Shown: piece after piece, positions 1-12,480 of the stretch
Layout of the letters: each line of letters begins with the position of its first letter
Numbering within the stretch: position 1 is the stretch's first letter
Source: Antennarius striatus
Taxonomy: Eukaryota > Chordata > Actinopteri > Lophiiformes > Antennariidae
DNA length: 64,000 bases
Assembly (NCBI RefSeq): GCF_040054535.1
Contig: NC_090781.1
Location: forward strand, 6,076,982 to 6,140,981
Reading direction: 5' to 3'
Notes under the pieces: model-generated
Told to the model about the DNA's origin: nothing
The model's input: only the letters and a program-made list of their open reading frames with translations
The model's database searches: none
Program-made: the position numbers and the translations under genes

Positions 1-549
1 TGCGACAAGGAAAAAGTTTTTAAAAAAAACACCTGTGATGTGATGAGGCACTGGAGACTTGTTTCTATGTTAAGAAATGGAAATTGAATTCTATAAGTTG
101 TTAAAGTTGTTGTCAAGAGAAGATCTACTGAGAGAAATTACTGAGTTGCATTAGTGGCATTGTAGGAACCACTGTTTTCTTTATGCCTGAATCATAAAAA
201 AGAATAAAAGTATGTCTTTTAATTTTGCGAACCAGCTTTGCTAAATGGCCAGTTCAAACGCTGTTAGCAAAAACATAAGTGTTAATTTATAGGGCTGAGA
301 GTTGGATTGGTCTGAACATTTTGACGCTGTTACAAGTTGACCTAGTCACCTAGTCTAACTAAACAGGGCAGAAAATGGCTACAACCCAACTTAGGGAGAC
401 TCTCCATGTCTTTCTATTGTAGTACTTGTCTTACTGCACTGAAAAGTAAAATGGCGGTGCCATTGATAGCTTAGCACAAAGCAAATCGAGTAATGATCCC
501 TGATAATGATGCTTGAGTCAAACAATCATCTTGTGTGTCCCACCCTCAC
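1..549 (-). other. dscaml1: dscaml1 intron 2 (partial)
   Basis: This stretch lies downstream of the exon-2 splice donor on the minus strand and runs off the window edge. I found no further Ig-domain exon in either strand and no recognisable repeat. It is therefore read as the start of dscaml1 intron 2. Confidence 0.6.
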
Positions 550-870
550 CTGCTTTGACGTGGATACTGGGGCTTCGGATCTTGCCTGCTTGGTTCTCAG
601 CAGTGCAGAAGTACTCGTTGTCATGGATAATGCTGTTATAGGCGGAGGGGGAGAAGGGGTAGAGCTGAAGAGTGCCATTGGCATGCACGTGGCGGATATG
701 GGGCACATCATAAATGTCGTCTCCGGCTGCCAGGTACCAGCGCAGGACGGCATGGGGGGCGCCGCCCGCAGGGCAGGGCAGGGACACCCCCACGGAGCTG
801 GAGAAGGTCACCCGCTGCAGGGAGGCGTTCACAAAGTACAGCCGCGTAGAGACAACATCCTCACTGTTGA
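550..870 (-). CDS. dscaml1: dscaml1 exon 2, first Ig domain
   Basis: This exon encodes the first immunoglobulin-like domain of a DSCAM-family neuronal adhesion molecule, a single-pass surface protein of neurons that mediates homophilic recognition. The minus-strand reading contains [42 protein letters not shown] and [15 protein letters not shown], with the two Ig cysteines in PCP and YFC. The [20 protein letters not shown] stretch matches DSCAML1 better than DSCAM as I remember them. The acceptor (cctaacag) and donor (GCAG followed by gtgagg) bound a 321-nt exon that starts and ends in phase 1. The phase matches exon 1 at 12130-12172. Later exons lie beyond the left edge. The open reading on the opposite strand (506-877) is its shadow. 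Confidence 0.95.
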
Positions 871-1851
871 CTGTTAGGATTATAGAAAGAGAGACATCGT
901 TAGTTGCTAGGTGTCAGACTGACAGACGACATATACTCACAAATCAGACAGGCATGAAAATAGGGAATATCTGAACAAAGTGCATTCCTGAGGAACACCT
1001 GAATTAGTTATGTTGAAGCGACACAAAATTAGAGTGAAATCCTTCTGCACATAACAATTAACAATGAAAAACAGTTGAGCTCAATTTAACACTTAACCTT
1101 TTTATAACTATGGCAACAAATACAACTCAAAATTAAGTATTAGAAAATATTTGCTCAAAAGCAGCAATAATTTACATAAAGATGTGCTTAAAGATTTTTT
1201 TATTTAAATTCGAAGCCAAAATTATGTTGATTGCTAAGGTAGTAAAATTCGATCTACGCCAATAATTAAATATCGACTCTTAACCAACCAATCTTTGGCC
1301 AAATAACGTTATTGTGGCTAAATTTCCCAGATTCACTTTTGTTTATTATAATGGAATGTTATTTCAGATACACACCAGCTTCACAAAGCTGATAATGTGA
1401 ATGAAACAACACATATTCCCATTTGTGTATATTCCATATTCACAAAGGTTCACATCCCCTTAACTTAAATGTCTTTATTTGTGCCAAAATACAACAGTCC
1501 ATCTCACGACATGATTATTCATATCTCTAATGTAATGCATGTGTGCAGGAAGTCTTTTGGAACTCTGCCTCTCAACTGGCAGGGAAAAAATGGTCACGAA
1601 TCAACCCACGATGCCCTCAACTTATCTATTATATTCAAGAAAGCAAATATTCATATAGGTTTGATGGCTTCACATTCTCAATCTGTCATATTTATTCTAT
1701 TAATTGGATAAGGACAGCTGAGGGGCTGCATAAAGCACTTGTTTTTACTATGGAACAACATCTTTGTGGGACAAATGAGCAGCTGAAAGATCATCCTATG
1801 ATTCCTGACTCAAAGCCCCCCTTCCAGTTTCGGGTAATTTTTTTGTGATTC

Positions 1852-1879
1852 AGTGTGTGTGTGTGTGTGTGTGTGTGTG
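1852..1879. repeat. (GT)n microsatellite
   Basis: A pure GT dinucleotide run of about 28 bases within dscaml1 intron 1. Confidence 0.9.
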
Positions 1880-3382
1880 GCGGCATGTCCTTGATTGTTG
1901 GTGGAGGGGGTAAATATCTGCTGAGCTCAGCTTGGCTGGAGGCCAAGGAAACACGCTATGCCGTGAGTCAGAGAAGTTTCCTGACGGACAATGATACTTA
2001 ATTAATCCACTTTCCGGATTGTGTCAACATTGCTGGATTATTCTTGTTTCTTAACTTTAGATATGTGCTGTGAGGAAACTGGATTTTGCCTATGAGACAT
2101 AAATAAAGAAATAAAACTGCTATCAGATATGATTCAACATTCAATTTTCTTACCAAACATGCAATAAATCAATGAATATGATGAATCAGCTTTAAAAATT
2201 CCTTACAAGTTTATTTATCTTAATGCATGGAAAACCAATGATTATTATCTATGTTCTATCCCACATTAATGGCAACGGCGAACACATAACAGCATCAAAA
2301 TCCTACACGACGAATCACATTAGGAAAAAGCTCATAAGTAAAATTCAGAGATAAAACCCCCAAATGGTCATTTTCACTCTCTGCTCTATTCTCTTTAAGC
2401 ATCTCTCTGGTTCCCTCTCTATCTTTCTCAGTTGTTCTTTGTGTTTCCCATCAGTCATCGTTCTATCATCTTAACAAGACACCTCTCCAAGACACATCTT
2501 TTCATCTTCCCCTGCCACACTACGAAAGACGGGCAATTTGGAATTGTATGCTAGACACAGAGGCTTAAAGCCACATAAGCTCCTTTAAGACACACACAGT
2601 CGACCCATGGTTAAATTGCGCTGCTGTGGGAGGCCAATGTCTATCTTCCCTGGATCTTGTGCATGTATGGGTGTGGAGCAGAGGAGAGAGAGATCAGGGA
2701 GTGTGGTGTTGTAGACAGGATATAGATGGCTGTTTGGGTGGGAACGCGTGCTCAGGTGCAAAGTATTTGGATGTTGTGAGTGACTGTGTGTGGTCATGTG
2801 TAGTAAAGTGAAAGTGAAAGAAGATTATGTTAAATGTTTGTCTTGATGTTCAGTCAAACTCAGCAAAAGCAGAGGTTGAGGTGCGAATGAAAAAGATGTG
2901 ACTGCTGCTTGTTGCATGACAGATAAAGATAAGCAGGTAGAGTGATTGTTTTCCTGCTTACAAAATGGGAGCAGGTCTTCTGTGTTAAAAAGAAAAAGAT
3001 CTGAATTCAGGTCAAGTTAAATCCCAACCCACCATTTGAATTCATGTCAATCACTCCGACAGCTTGATAGCGGGCAGATCTGATCTGGTTGGGTAACAAA
3101 ACACATGCTGAAGAGGTTCACAATGAGGCAATGGGAGGAAACATATTAGCAGATGATACCAGTGACCTGCTTCTCTTTCATGACCAATGCTATTTTAGAA
3201 GACCATTGTCATGACAAAAAAAAATTTTTTTCTAGTTTTGAACCCCTAAACAAAGGTATTGATGCAATTGATTTGAGTTGTAGTGTTTAATTTTTTTTCA
3301 CTTACTGCTAATGACAAACAATTGTTATCTGTCAGATTAATCTTTACAATTTTTCTATTCAACAGGCTCAAGTACAAATCCA

Positions 3383-3600
3383 TCCGTCCGTCCATCCATC
3401 CATCCATCCATCCATCCATCATCCATCTAATCCTCTATCCATCCATCCATCCCATCCATCCATCCATCCATCCATCCATCCAATCATTTTCAAGATGACC
3501 ATTATCATCTCCTTTTCAGCTGCTTTCTCATCTTGTGGGTCACGAGTTTGGTGGAGCCTATCCCAGCAGGCTATAGGGATACATCCCAGACGTATTCTAA
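3383..3600. repeat. (CATC)n tetranucleotide repeat with interspersed-repeat flank
   Basis: A CCAT/ATCC tetranucleotide array fills 3383-3482 with a few interruptions. Immediately after it comes a segment reading GGTGGAGCCTATCCCAGCAG. I recognise that phrase as part of a common fish interspersed repeat. The open frames through the array are repeat artefacts. Confidence 0.75.
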
Positions 3601-4490
3601 GCTCATCATGGGGCCACAACAGGAGATTCTTAATTTTAAAACTATGTCCACTTTTATGTTAGCTCGCTACATTTTTCCGTGTTAAACATGATGCCCTGTA
3701 GTTAGCCCATGCTAGTTTAAAAGCGTGACATTAATACAGTACATGCACACACTCTGAACAGATTCCTCAGTTAATGTGCCAGGAATTTATTGGAGCCGTC
3801 AGGGGGGTCTCAGCGCGTTGTGCACTTGGAACGCTGTGACCTTCTCCTTCCACGTCTGTTTCAGATGTTCTCTCAGCTACACCTAGATCACAATATCTGT
3901 TTTTTGATCACGCTGTCAGCTTTTCTATCCATCTGATTTTCCAATGTCAGACGCTTTTTACCTGCATATCATATGTCCCTGAGAAGGCATGAACTTTTGC
4001 AATACTGTACTTCCTCTTCCTGTACTTCCTTCTGCCTCAGGTACTCACTTCATTCTGTTCAGTTCATTCTGTCGGGCCTTCACCCTGACGTATTCACAGA
4101 TGCTACTGGTTTCATTGACTTCACTGAACCAGCATCGATTTCCTCCCATGACGAACTTTACTGTTGGATATCATATGAACTGATAAGGGTAAGCTGTCGT
4201 CTCTATACTTGTTTACCATGTGCTTAAATACTGTTCACCTCCTTGCATCCTCATCATGGCTTCCATTGGATTGCAAGTTACCCAGATACTTGTGGATGTC
4301 CTGTATGTGTGCTATATTGCCTTCTCTCAGGTACATATCAGAGCTGTCTTGTGCTGTCTAGCTCTTCATGTTTGAAACTCAGTGTTGGATGGCTGCCTGG
4401 TGATGTTGAGCAGTTCTTGCTCTGTGAGGTTGTTCTGTTCTGTGAGCATTGGCATGAGGCTTCTTTGGCCCTTATGTTGTTCCAGCATTA

Positions 4491-4785
4491 CTCAGTGTCA
4501 TTTCAGTTTGGATCTGTACTTCTGTTTTTATCCATTTGTAGCTGGGAGTACACACTGAATGGGTATATTCTGGTGTTACTTTTCTCTTCAGTCTTGCAGT
4601 CAGAGTCTTTGTTTGGCAGTATTTACAGCCTGAATTATGGAATCTTGTGCTTCTTTTTCATCGTCTTCTCACCATTATTCAGTTCTTTTGGGGCAATTGA
4701 CTTCCTTCCAGGATTTATTGACCGTGGCATCATATCTTCTTTTTAAAAAGAGAACAGTCTCTGCTTTTGCATTCTTGATCATCTT
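4491..4785 (-). repeat. Non-LINE segment shared with 25928-26222
   Basis: About 295 bases here are nearly identical, in the same orientation, to 25928-26222. Both copies begin with CTCAGTGTCATTTCAG and both adjoin the 3' end of a minus-strand RTE LINE. The segment has no LINE coding similarity that I can see. It may be sequence carried along by read-through of the LINE, or an undescribed part of the element's 3' tail. Confidence 0.75.
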
Positions 4786-5990
4786 CTTGTTTTCCTTTCA
4801 GCTTTTCCCTTCAGGGGTCGCCACAGCGAATCAATTGCCTCCATCTAACCCTGTCTCTTGTGCATCCTCTTTTCTCGCACCAAATACCTTCATGTCCTCT
4901 TTCACTACATCTATAAACCTCCTCTTTGGTCTTCCTCTAGGCCTCCTGCCTGGCAGTTCAAAACTCAGCATCCTTCTACCAATATATTCACTATCTCTCC
5001 TCGACATGTCCAAACCATCTCAGTCTGGTCTCTCTGGCTTTATCTCCAAAACCTCTAACATGTGCTGTCCCTCTGATGTACTCATTCCTGATCCTATCCT
5101 TCCTGGTCACTCCCAAAGAGAACCTCAGCATCTTCATCTCTGCTACCTCCAGCTCTGCCTCCTGTCTTTTCCTCAGTGACACTGTCTCTAGACCAAACAA
5201 CATCGCTGGTCTCACCACAGTTTTGTACACCTTTCCTTTCATTTTAGCTGAAACTCTTCTATCACACATCACACCTGACACTTTCCTCCACCTGTACCAT
5301 CCTGCCTATACACGCTTCTGCACCTCTTTTCCACACTCTCCATTGCTCTGGACTGTTGACCCTAAGTACTTAAAATCCTCCGCCTTCTTGATCTCTTCTC
5401 CCTGTAACCTCACTCTTCCACTTGGGTCCCTCTCATTCACACACATGTACTCTGTCTTACTGCGGCTAACCTTCATTCCTCTCCTTTCCAGGACAAACCT
5501 CCACCTCTCTAGCTTCTCCTCCACCTGTTCCCTGCTCTCACTGCAGATCACAATGTCATCTGCAAACATCATAGTCCATTGGGATTCCTGTCTAACCTCG
5601 TCTGTCAGCATGCCCATCACCATAGCAAACAAGAAGGGGCTCAGAGCTGATCCCTGATGCAGTCCCACCTCCACCTTTGAACTCCTCTGTCACACCTACA
5701 CCTCACCGCTGTCTTACAGTCCTCATACATGTCCTGCACTGCTCTAACATACTTCTCTGCCACTCCAGACTTCCTCATATAATACTACAGTTCCTTTCTG
5801 GGCACCCTGTCATAAGCTTTCTCCAGATCTACAAAAACACAATGCAGCTCCCTCTGGCCTTCTCTGTACTTCTCTATCAACATCCTCAAAGCAAATACTG
5901 CATCTGCAGTACTCCTTTTTGGCATGAAACCATACTGCTGCTCACAAATGCTCACTTTCTAGCTTCAACTACTCTTTCCAATAACTTCAT
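4786..5990 (-). mobile_element. RTE-type LINE, 5'-truncated reverse transcriptase copy
   Basis: Read on the minus strand this is the 3' half of an RTE-clade non-LTR retrotransposon, which copies itself by target-primed reverse transcription. The reading runs VGLHQGSALSPFLF, then the catalytic FADDIVICSE motif of the polymerase (about 5560-5640). Next come the RRGMKVSRSKTEYMC segment, the KVYKTVVRPAMLFGLET region and the terminal LPGRRPRGRPKRRF tail. Frame breaks and stops occur at about 5300, 5020 and 4990. Upstream of about 5680 the frame is broken, and similarity fades near 5990. The 3' end reads GGGAAAAGCTGAAAGG on the minus strand, as in the other copies here. This is a dead copy lying in dscaml1 intron 1. 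Confidence 0.85.
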
Positions 5991-6946
5991 CTGGCAGATT
6001 CATAGGTATATGAATCTGCCAGATTATTTTGCAATTGCATGTAGAAGTTGATTGGTGTCCGTGATGGTTATAGCTAGGTGGTAGACTAAAGTTGTGTTTG
6101 TCACAAGTGTTTTAAAACAGACTGCAGCTGTTCGTAGTGTATTTATGAGTGGATATAGGACAGCTTTGATTTGTGGCTCGTCAATAGTGCAGATTATATT
6201 TGCCCGTCTTTCATTGTGCTTCGCCTCTTTATATTTGAGGTATACAAAGGGCACAACAAACACTGGCATTATTTTCAACCGTGATATTCAGTAAACTGCG
6301 TTAAAAAAAACCAGAAGCAACTATTTCTATCCAGAGTTGTAACATTAGAAAATGCACCACAGGTAAAGGGAATAATGCTATCAGCCAAATACCTTGATAA
6401 CAGTAAACAGCTCATGCAAACAAAATGAAGCACCATAACCTAGTTTCGGCACTTTATTTGGGTAACATCTAACCTCAGATTGTTATCAGAAACAATTTAT
6501 AGCCTTAGGCTCCCTTTCCAACCTTTCCCCAACTGGGACAGAAGGAGCAAAAAGCAACATTCATCCGATCATGAGCTGTATTTTGATTTCCTTCTTCAAA
6601 CAAGGATGAATGGATTATGATGAAGAAGGTCAGAGAGTTTTGTGCTAAAACACCCAGAAAAATATTTCTTGTTGGTCGAACCCTTCACAACATTTGTTGA
6701 CATTTTTTTCTTTTCCTCTTCCTTTTCAAACATTCACTTTTCATTCTGCGTGTTTTACCTTTCCAGTTTTTCTTTTGAGTTGAATCTTTCTTTGCTGTAC
6801 AGTCAAATACATTTGCACTTATTTTCCTGTTCTTGCAGTGGATATGAAAATGGAATATGAATATGTATGCTGGAGAAGCAAAGATATTGCCTATGGTGAA
6901 CCACTATGCATAATGCAGCTTTTTCTGTCTCATCTACATTCATTCA

Positions 6947-6947
<1 letters not shown>

Positions 6948-7020
<73 letters not shown>

Positions 7021-7057
7021 CACACACACACATGCACATGCACACACACACACACAG
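6948..7057. repeat. (CA)n microsatellite
   Basis: A CA run of about 110 bases with a few G and T interruptions at its right end. The His/Thr and Cys/Val open frames across it are artefacts. Confidence 0.95.
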
Positions 7058-8718
7058 ATTCATATCATCACGTGCGTAGAAAAAAGGGACGATAAATTGT
7101 TCTCGCTCCCTCAAACACACAAAGTCAGATAAATACATTACAGACTGCACATATACGTTCATAATAGCAAGCAGATTTTATATGGTGAACCATGTAACAC
7201 TACAGGTAACAGCACACAAAAGACATTCAGACTAAATAACAAAAGTACTGAAGTCACTGGCAATACAGCCTCTGCAGTAATGCTACAGACAAATGACAGA
7301 ACATAAAAGCCAAAAGATATTATCATGTCTGATTGAAGGTGCTGCTCATTTTCTATTCAATGACTCCAAATTGAAATATGCATGAGGGTTACATGGCAAT
7401 GTTTCTCTCTGCTTTTGTGTGCAGTCAAAAAGGAAATAATTTGTAACATGGTTTCAGTTCACTGCAAGAAACGATGCTGCAGAGACACAATGCTGCACGA
7501 CATGATATTAAGGATATGAATACACTGTGCATGCAGACACACAGAGGAGTGTGTGTAAGTGATTGTAAACAACCCCTATATATAGTTTATGCAGTGTCAG
7601 AAAAATATTAGGATGCCTTTTCACTTCAGGAGTGTAAAATCCATATTTCTCACATTAAATGGATTGGTTTAACTCTTCAGTCACATTTGTAAAGATGATT
7701 TCTTTTCTTTTTTTCATCTTACTTTTGGGTTCTCCCTGTGAGACGGGCTGTAAATTGTTTGGTAGTAAGCAGAGCAGGAATGAACAATAGTGATTGTTGA
7801 ATCATTCTGCCATTCAAGACATGTGCATCAATCTTTCTCCATACCTTTCTCCCTGATTTAAACAGCTTTGGACATGCCTAACGGAGAGGACAGCAGAACA
7901 CAACACTCTACTTTTGTGTTTAAAACTTGTTGGGCAAGTAGTAAAAGTAATTTTCCAGCAATAGCATTGTTGCTCGATGGATTATGCATGCATAATGATA
8001 AACACGAAGTGGGAACACTGTGGGCAGTGCCTCTGTAATAAATGTATATTAACTATAGAATATCAGCTGTATAATAACTGTAAAGCTTCAGTACACGATC
8101 CCTCCAAGTCTGTTCGTGCACTTCTCTTTTTTATGATATCTCATGTGTCTTCGGTGAAACTTAAAATTAATTTCCTGTTCTGATAAAAGTGAGAGCCGCT
8201 TTAACGCGCCCTCCAGAGAATACAAGAAGCACATCGTCGCACACGGATCGTGCTCGCGTGTTTCAAGAGAAACAGGAGGAATATAACAGAGCAAATGACT
8301 TGATAAGAGTCGCATTGTATGATTCAAATGCCAAGAGCAGAGCGCCAACACTTGACAATGAAAACAGGTTTCGGTCGCTGGAGCACAATGAGGAAGGCGA
8401 GTTAACCTAAGAGTGACGTGGGGCTATTATTCCGCGGAGCTGTCTCTCCAAGAAAAGTGACAAGTTGCGCAGGAGCAGCGGGACTCCGGAGCGGGAGAAA
8501 TAAGGCAAATGGCCCTTTTACTGGGGTGGTTGTATTAATGTGTTTTATTGAAAGAAATTCTTTTATTTTCATAAAAACACGATGAAAAGATTTTAGGTGA
8601 CTCAAAATTCAAATGATTAATTTCTGTTCGTTATGACTGGGTGAAGTAATTCAGATTATGGTAATTTACAGCTGGATTGATGCCTCAGCTCGTCCTGTGT
8701 CATTTGACTGAAAAGGTT

Positions 8719-8735
8719 ACACACACACACACACA

Positions 8736-8774
<39 letters not shown>
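8719..8774. repeat. (CA)n microsatellite
   Basis: A CA run of about 56 bases with one CAGA interruption. Confidence 0.95.
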
Positions 8775-8777
<3 letters not shown>

Positions 8778-9318
8778 TTAACTTTGCATCCAATGAACAA
8801 CAAATAGATCATATTAGTCTGTGTAGCACAGACCACACTCCATGGTCCCAAAATAATAGCAATTTCACCCAGATTTTGACATCATGCTGCATAAAATAGG
8901 AACACAAAGACAAAAAAAAAAAAAAGAAAACTCCAAAGTCGTTGTCCCATTATACACTGAAGTCTTATTTGTCTAATTCAGACGAAACATCTAAGCGTGT
9001 CGTGAGGCTGTATCGTAGCCACCAGTCTGACTCATACCGCCATTACTGGGCTGCTCCTGCAAACATTTCTCCTCTAGTCTGGTCTCTTTGGACTTCACAT
9101 TTACGCACAGTCCGTTGTTGGTACTCCAGGACGCTGAATGAATGAGTCTCAGGAAGACATGGGAAATGTTCTGACCTGCGCCCTGCAGGAAGTCAGCGGT
9201 GATGCCCGAACTATCAGTCATGATAGTCTATAGAGATAGTTGTTATTGTGTTTATGAGATCATACAGTTTGTTGGAATAACATTAATGACATTAAATGAA
9301 ATCATTTTGCCCCCCCCC

Positions 9319-9337
9319 TCACACACACACACACACG

Positions 9338-9398
<61 letters not shown>
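9319..9398. repeat. (CA)n microsatellite
   Basis: A CA run of about 80 bases, preceded by a C homopolymer and containing a short CGCACG interruption. Confidence 0.95.
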
Positions 9399-9402
<4 letters not shown>

Positions 9403-10416
9403 GTCTATAACCGAATAAAAACTACGATCCACTTTATACGCGAATGAAAATAAGTTCACAGAAGGATCCACTGTGTTTTATATCTCAATACGGGATCCAC
9501 AACACCGCTGCCAATATTCCGTCTCTTGTCAAGCATATGTTACAGGGCGCCTGTCGGCCGAGACTGGATAAAACCGGAATCACATTAATTGATGAAATAA
9601 TTACAGCAAGAGCTCTCACTCCATCTCTATCACTGCCTGGCATTTCTTCGGTGAAATTTCAAACAATTGATTGAAATTCTCAACCTAAAGGACAACTCAT
9701 TTTTCTAACTAATTGAAAAATACATTAACTGTCATAATTTTTTAAACCATTTAGAATTTCTCAGGCCTTAATCTGGCCTATCGGGCCTGAAAGCAGATTC
9801 CCACGCATGGTCTCAATTTTATTTCCATAAAATGACAAGCAACCTCCCAAATCATAACAAAGAACAATCAGCATGCCCCCACCCCCGGACACCCTCTCCC
9901 TCTCTGTCTATTCATCACTCTCCCTTGCGCACTCATGGGTGCAGGTGTGCTGATATGCAGCCAACCCAAAGCAACAAACGGTTAGCAATAACCCAGTGAA
10001 TGTCGACATGATGGCAGAATGAAAAAAATAGAAAAGTCTTATCTTCTCCTAAAAATGTGATCTATAGTGCATTTTCGTATTGATGTTAAACTAGAAAGCA
10101 CCAGCTGGGAATTGTGTGCCATTCTAGGAGGCGCGGCCAAAACAGGAAAATACGCAGTACGATGATGCATATGCATGAGTGATAATAGACACACCGGGCT
10201 CCTTTAAAGCAAATGTTATTAAAACGTACACCCATATAAAATAGACAGAAACCACGAGAGGACAATTCACAACGAACACGAACAAAACGTGGGGTTGGAA
10301 AACAACGGAAAATGGAAGTTTGTTTTCCACTGTGTTATCTACATCTCTCCCATCTCAAGCACTCTTTCCGCTCCAGTGGATGTTTGCAGCCCCCAACCCT
10401 CCTCCTCTCCCCTCAC

Positions 10417-10517
<101 letters not shown>

Positions 10518-11173
10518 CATCTCGTTCAGTCACGGGACAGGGCGGTGTACAGTGTGTATAATCGAAATAGACCCTGTAATCCAATTACAAATAACGAAAC
10601 AACACAGAAGTCCTCTCTGCAGCTGCAGCCTAACAGAGGGCACTGCCAAGGCCAGTGATGGAAACCAGGACCATTAAACACACAGAGAATTATGAACACA
10701 TCTAAAGATGAATTTAAATCAGATAAACAATAAGAATTATAATTATACATCCACCCGTACTTACAAGATAAGCATATAGATGAAATAAAGTCTCAATTCC
10801 TTTTGCAGTTTTCGGTACTTTTAATGTCAAAGAGTTTCATTTACCACAAGAGAAAAGATAATTTTATATTTTTACAGGCAAACTGAATCATTCTCTGCAG
10901 CATTTAGAATGGAGCCAATCAGTACAATCTGGTGCCAGAGAAAATGGTGGGTGAATAATTAGACCAGTGAAGACAGCAATTGAGTCTGCACACACCGGCA
11001 CTCCCACATTTTATCAAGGAAAATAAAGTGTAATATATGGCCTAGTCTTTTAAATATGCAACTGGGGCACATTATGAACAAATTAAAGGCCAGCGCTCAA
11101 TACCCCGAGCGTCAGTTCACACGTCTCTCATAAAATGTATTGACCCTTGTTGCCACAGCCGCACACACTCTTC

Positions 11174-11265
<92 letters not shown>

Positions 11266-11470
11266 CACGCGCAAACGGCTATTTATGCGCTATTTGTATG
11301 TTCTTTAAAAAAGAAATTTGGTTCAAAATGATGCTTTAACCCCAAGAGGCCCCCGTCGTTCCATCCCCACGCGCGCGCGCACACACACAAGCGCACACAC
11401 ACAAACGCACACAGACACACACACGCACACACACAAACACACACACACACATATCTGTATATATACGCAT
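11174..11470. repeat. Pair of CA-rich microsatellites
   Basis: A pure CA run occupies 11174-11262. A compound CA/CG-containing run occupies about 11372-11470. Between them is about 110 bases of ordinary sequence. Both lie in dscaml1 intron 1, near the promoter. Confidence 0.9.
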
Positions 11471-12129
11471 ACACGCACATACGCGCGCATCTTGTCTGTG
11501 TTGGGACAGGACAGAAAAAAGTCAGCACTACACCAAAGTCCTTTGCTCTCTTGACTTTCCCAAGTGAACTGTCCACGGATGCGGCCAACATCAGCGCTCG
11601 AGGTCACCAGTCCACCCCTGTGCGCGCCTGCAGATCCTTATCAGCCTCTCCTTCTATTCAACAGCCTCCATATTCGAGACACCTCCACATATTCATCATG
11701 CAAAATGCAAATGCAGTTGTCTTTCTGGTTTAAACGAACGCAGGTTCAGCTTTAGGAATCGATCTAATTTGACATCTCATTTCATCAAAATGGTCTTTTT
11801 AAAATCTATACTCATTGTGAGTTTTTTCTGTCATTAAAAAATCGCTAATGAGGGCATTGAGAATGGAAGAGAAATCCTAGGTCTCGCTTAGGAGGAATAT
11901 GAACTGTGGTCAAGGAGGCATCATTTCAGAGAAAAGTTACCAATTGAGATGTGAAATCAAATGAGAGTTTGATTTCACATCTCTACCTCTCATCTCAGTT
12001 TCCTATCAATTACATTCAACAGCACTTACGTTCACTAGTAAGAAACGCGCACAGCAAAGTTGGACATGACACTGGAGAGGAAACGGCATGCAGATAAGCA
12101 AAAGTTGAACAGACACATTTTGGTCCTAC

Positions 12130-12172
12130 CTTTTTGCAAAGAATACAGCAGAAGTAAAGTTACAAGCCACAT
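12130..12172 (-). CDS. dscaml1: dscaml1 exon 1, start codon and signal peptide
   Basis: The minus strand carries an ATG followed by a short hydrophobic leader, MWLVTLLLLYSLQK, and then a GTAGGA donor. This closely resembles the DSCAML1 start I remember (MWLVTFLLLL). The coding part is 43 nt, that is 14 codons plus one base. It therefore joins in phase to exon 2 at position 870: the leftover G plus TC makes a valine codon, giving the mature start [15 protein letters not shown]. The leader would direct the receptor to the secretory pathway. The exon is too short to stand out as an open frame. It was found by searching for the family's first residues and confirmed by intron phase. Confidence 0.9.
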
Positions 12173-12480
12173 GCCATTAAAAGCAGTTATATTTCAAAGG
12201 AATGTTTTGCAGTCCCCCGAAAAGAGTGCACGGCGCAGCGGTCGGCCAGGCGTGGCTCCGTGCTGGACTGGTTCTGCTGATGCTCCCCGGCAGTCTCTTC
12301 AGCCCTGGTCCCACAATCTCCAGCGCTGAGAAACGAACCCTACGAGATAGTACCGCCTCTGCTCCGTGTTCTCTCCACCCCTTACCGGGACAGGCTGCTG
12401 TCGCCCCACCCCCGGTATCCTAATGATGCACCGCGGCGTAGAGGTGAGCCGTACGCGCTACGGAGGACCGAACGGAAACC
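12173..12480 (-). promoter_or_regulatory. dscaml1: dscaml1 5' UTR and probable promoter region
   Basis: The sequence just upstream of the dscaml1 start is GC- and CpG-richer than its surroundings, notably 12225-12480 (for example GCGCAGCGGTCGG and CACCGCGGCG). This suits a 5' UTR and promoter of a neuronal gene. I cannot place the transcription start, and no clear TATA box is visible. The assignment is inferred from position and base composition. Confidence 0.45.

Noticed and set aside
506..877. 123-codon plus-strand frame
   Set aside because: It is antisense to dscaml1 exon 2, which has clear Ig-domain sequence and splice sites.
4243..5657. Long plus-strand frames (167, 180 and 193 codons)
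   Set aside because: They are antisense to the minus-strand RTE LINE or to the shared non-LINE segment, with no domain of their own.
6838..7162. His/Thr-rich and Cys/Val-rich open frames
   Set aside because: They are translations of the CA microsatellite. The same holds for frames at 9199, 10289-10584, 11140-11607, 15126-15390 and 21522-21762.
12202..12423. 73-codon plus-strand frame with a leader-like stretch (WLRAGLVLLMLPGSL)
   Set aside because: It lies in the GC-rich region just upstream of dscaml1 on the opposite strand, with no support as an exon.
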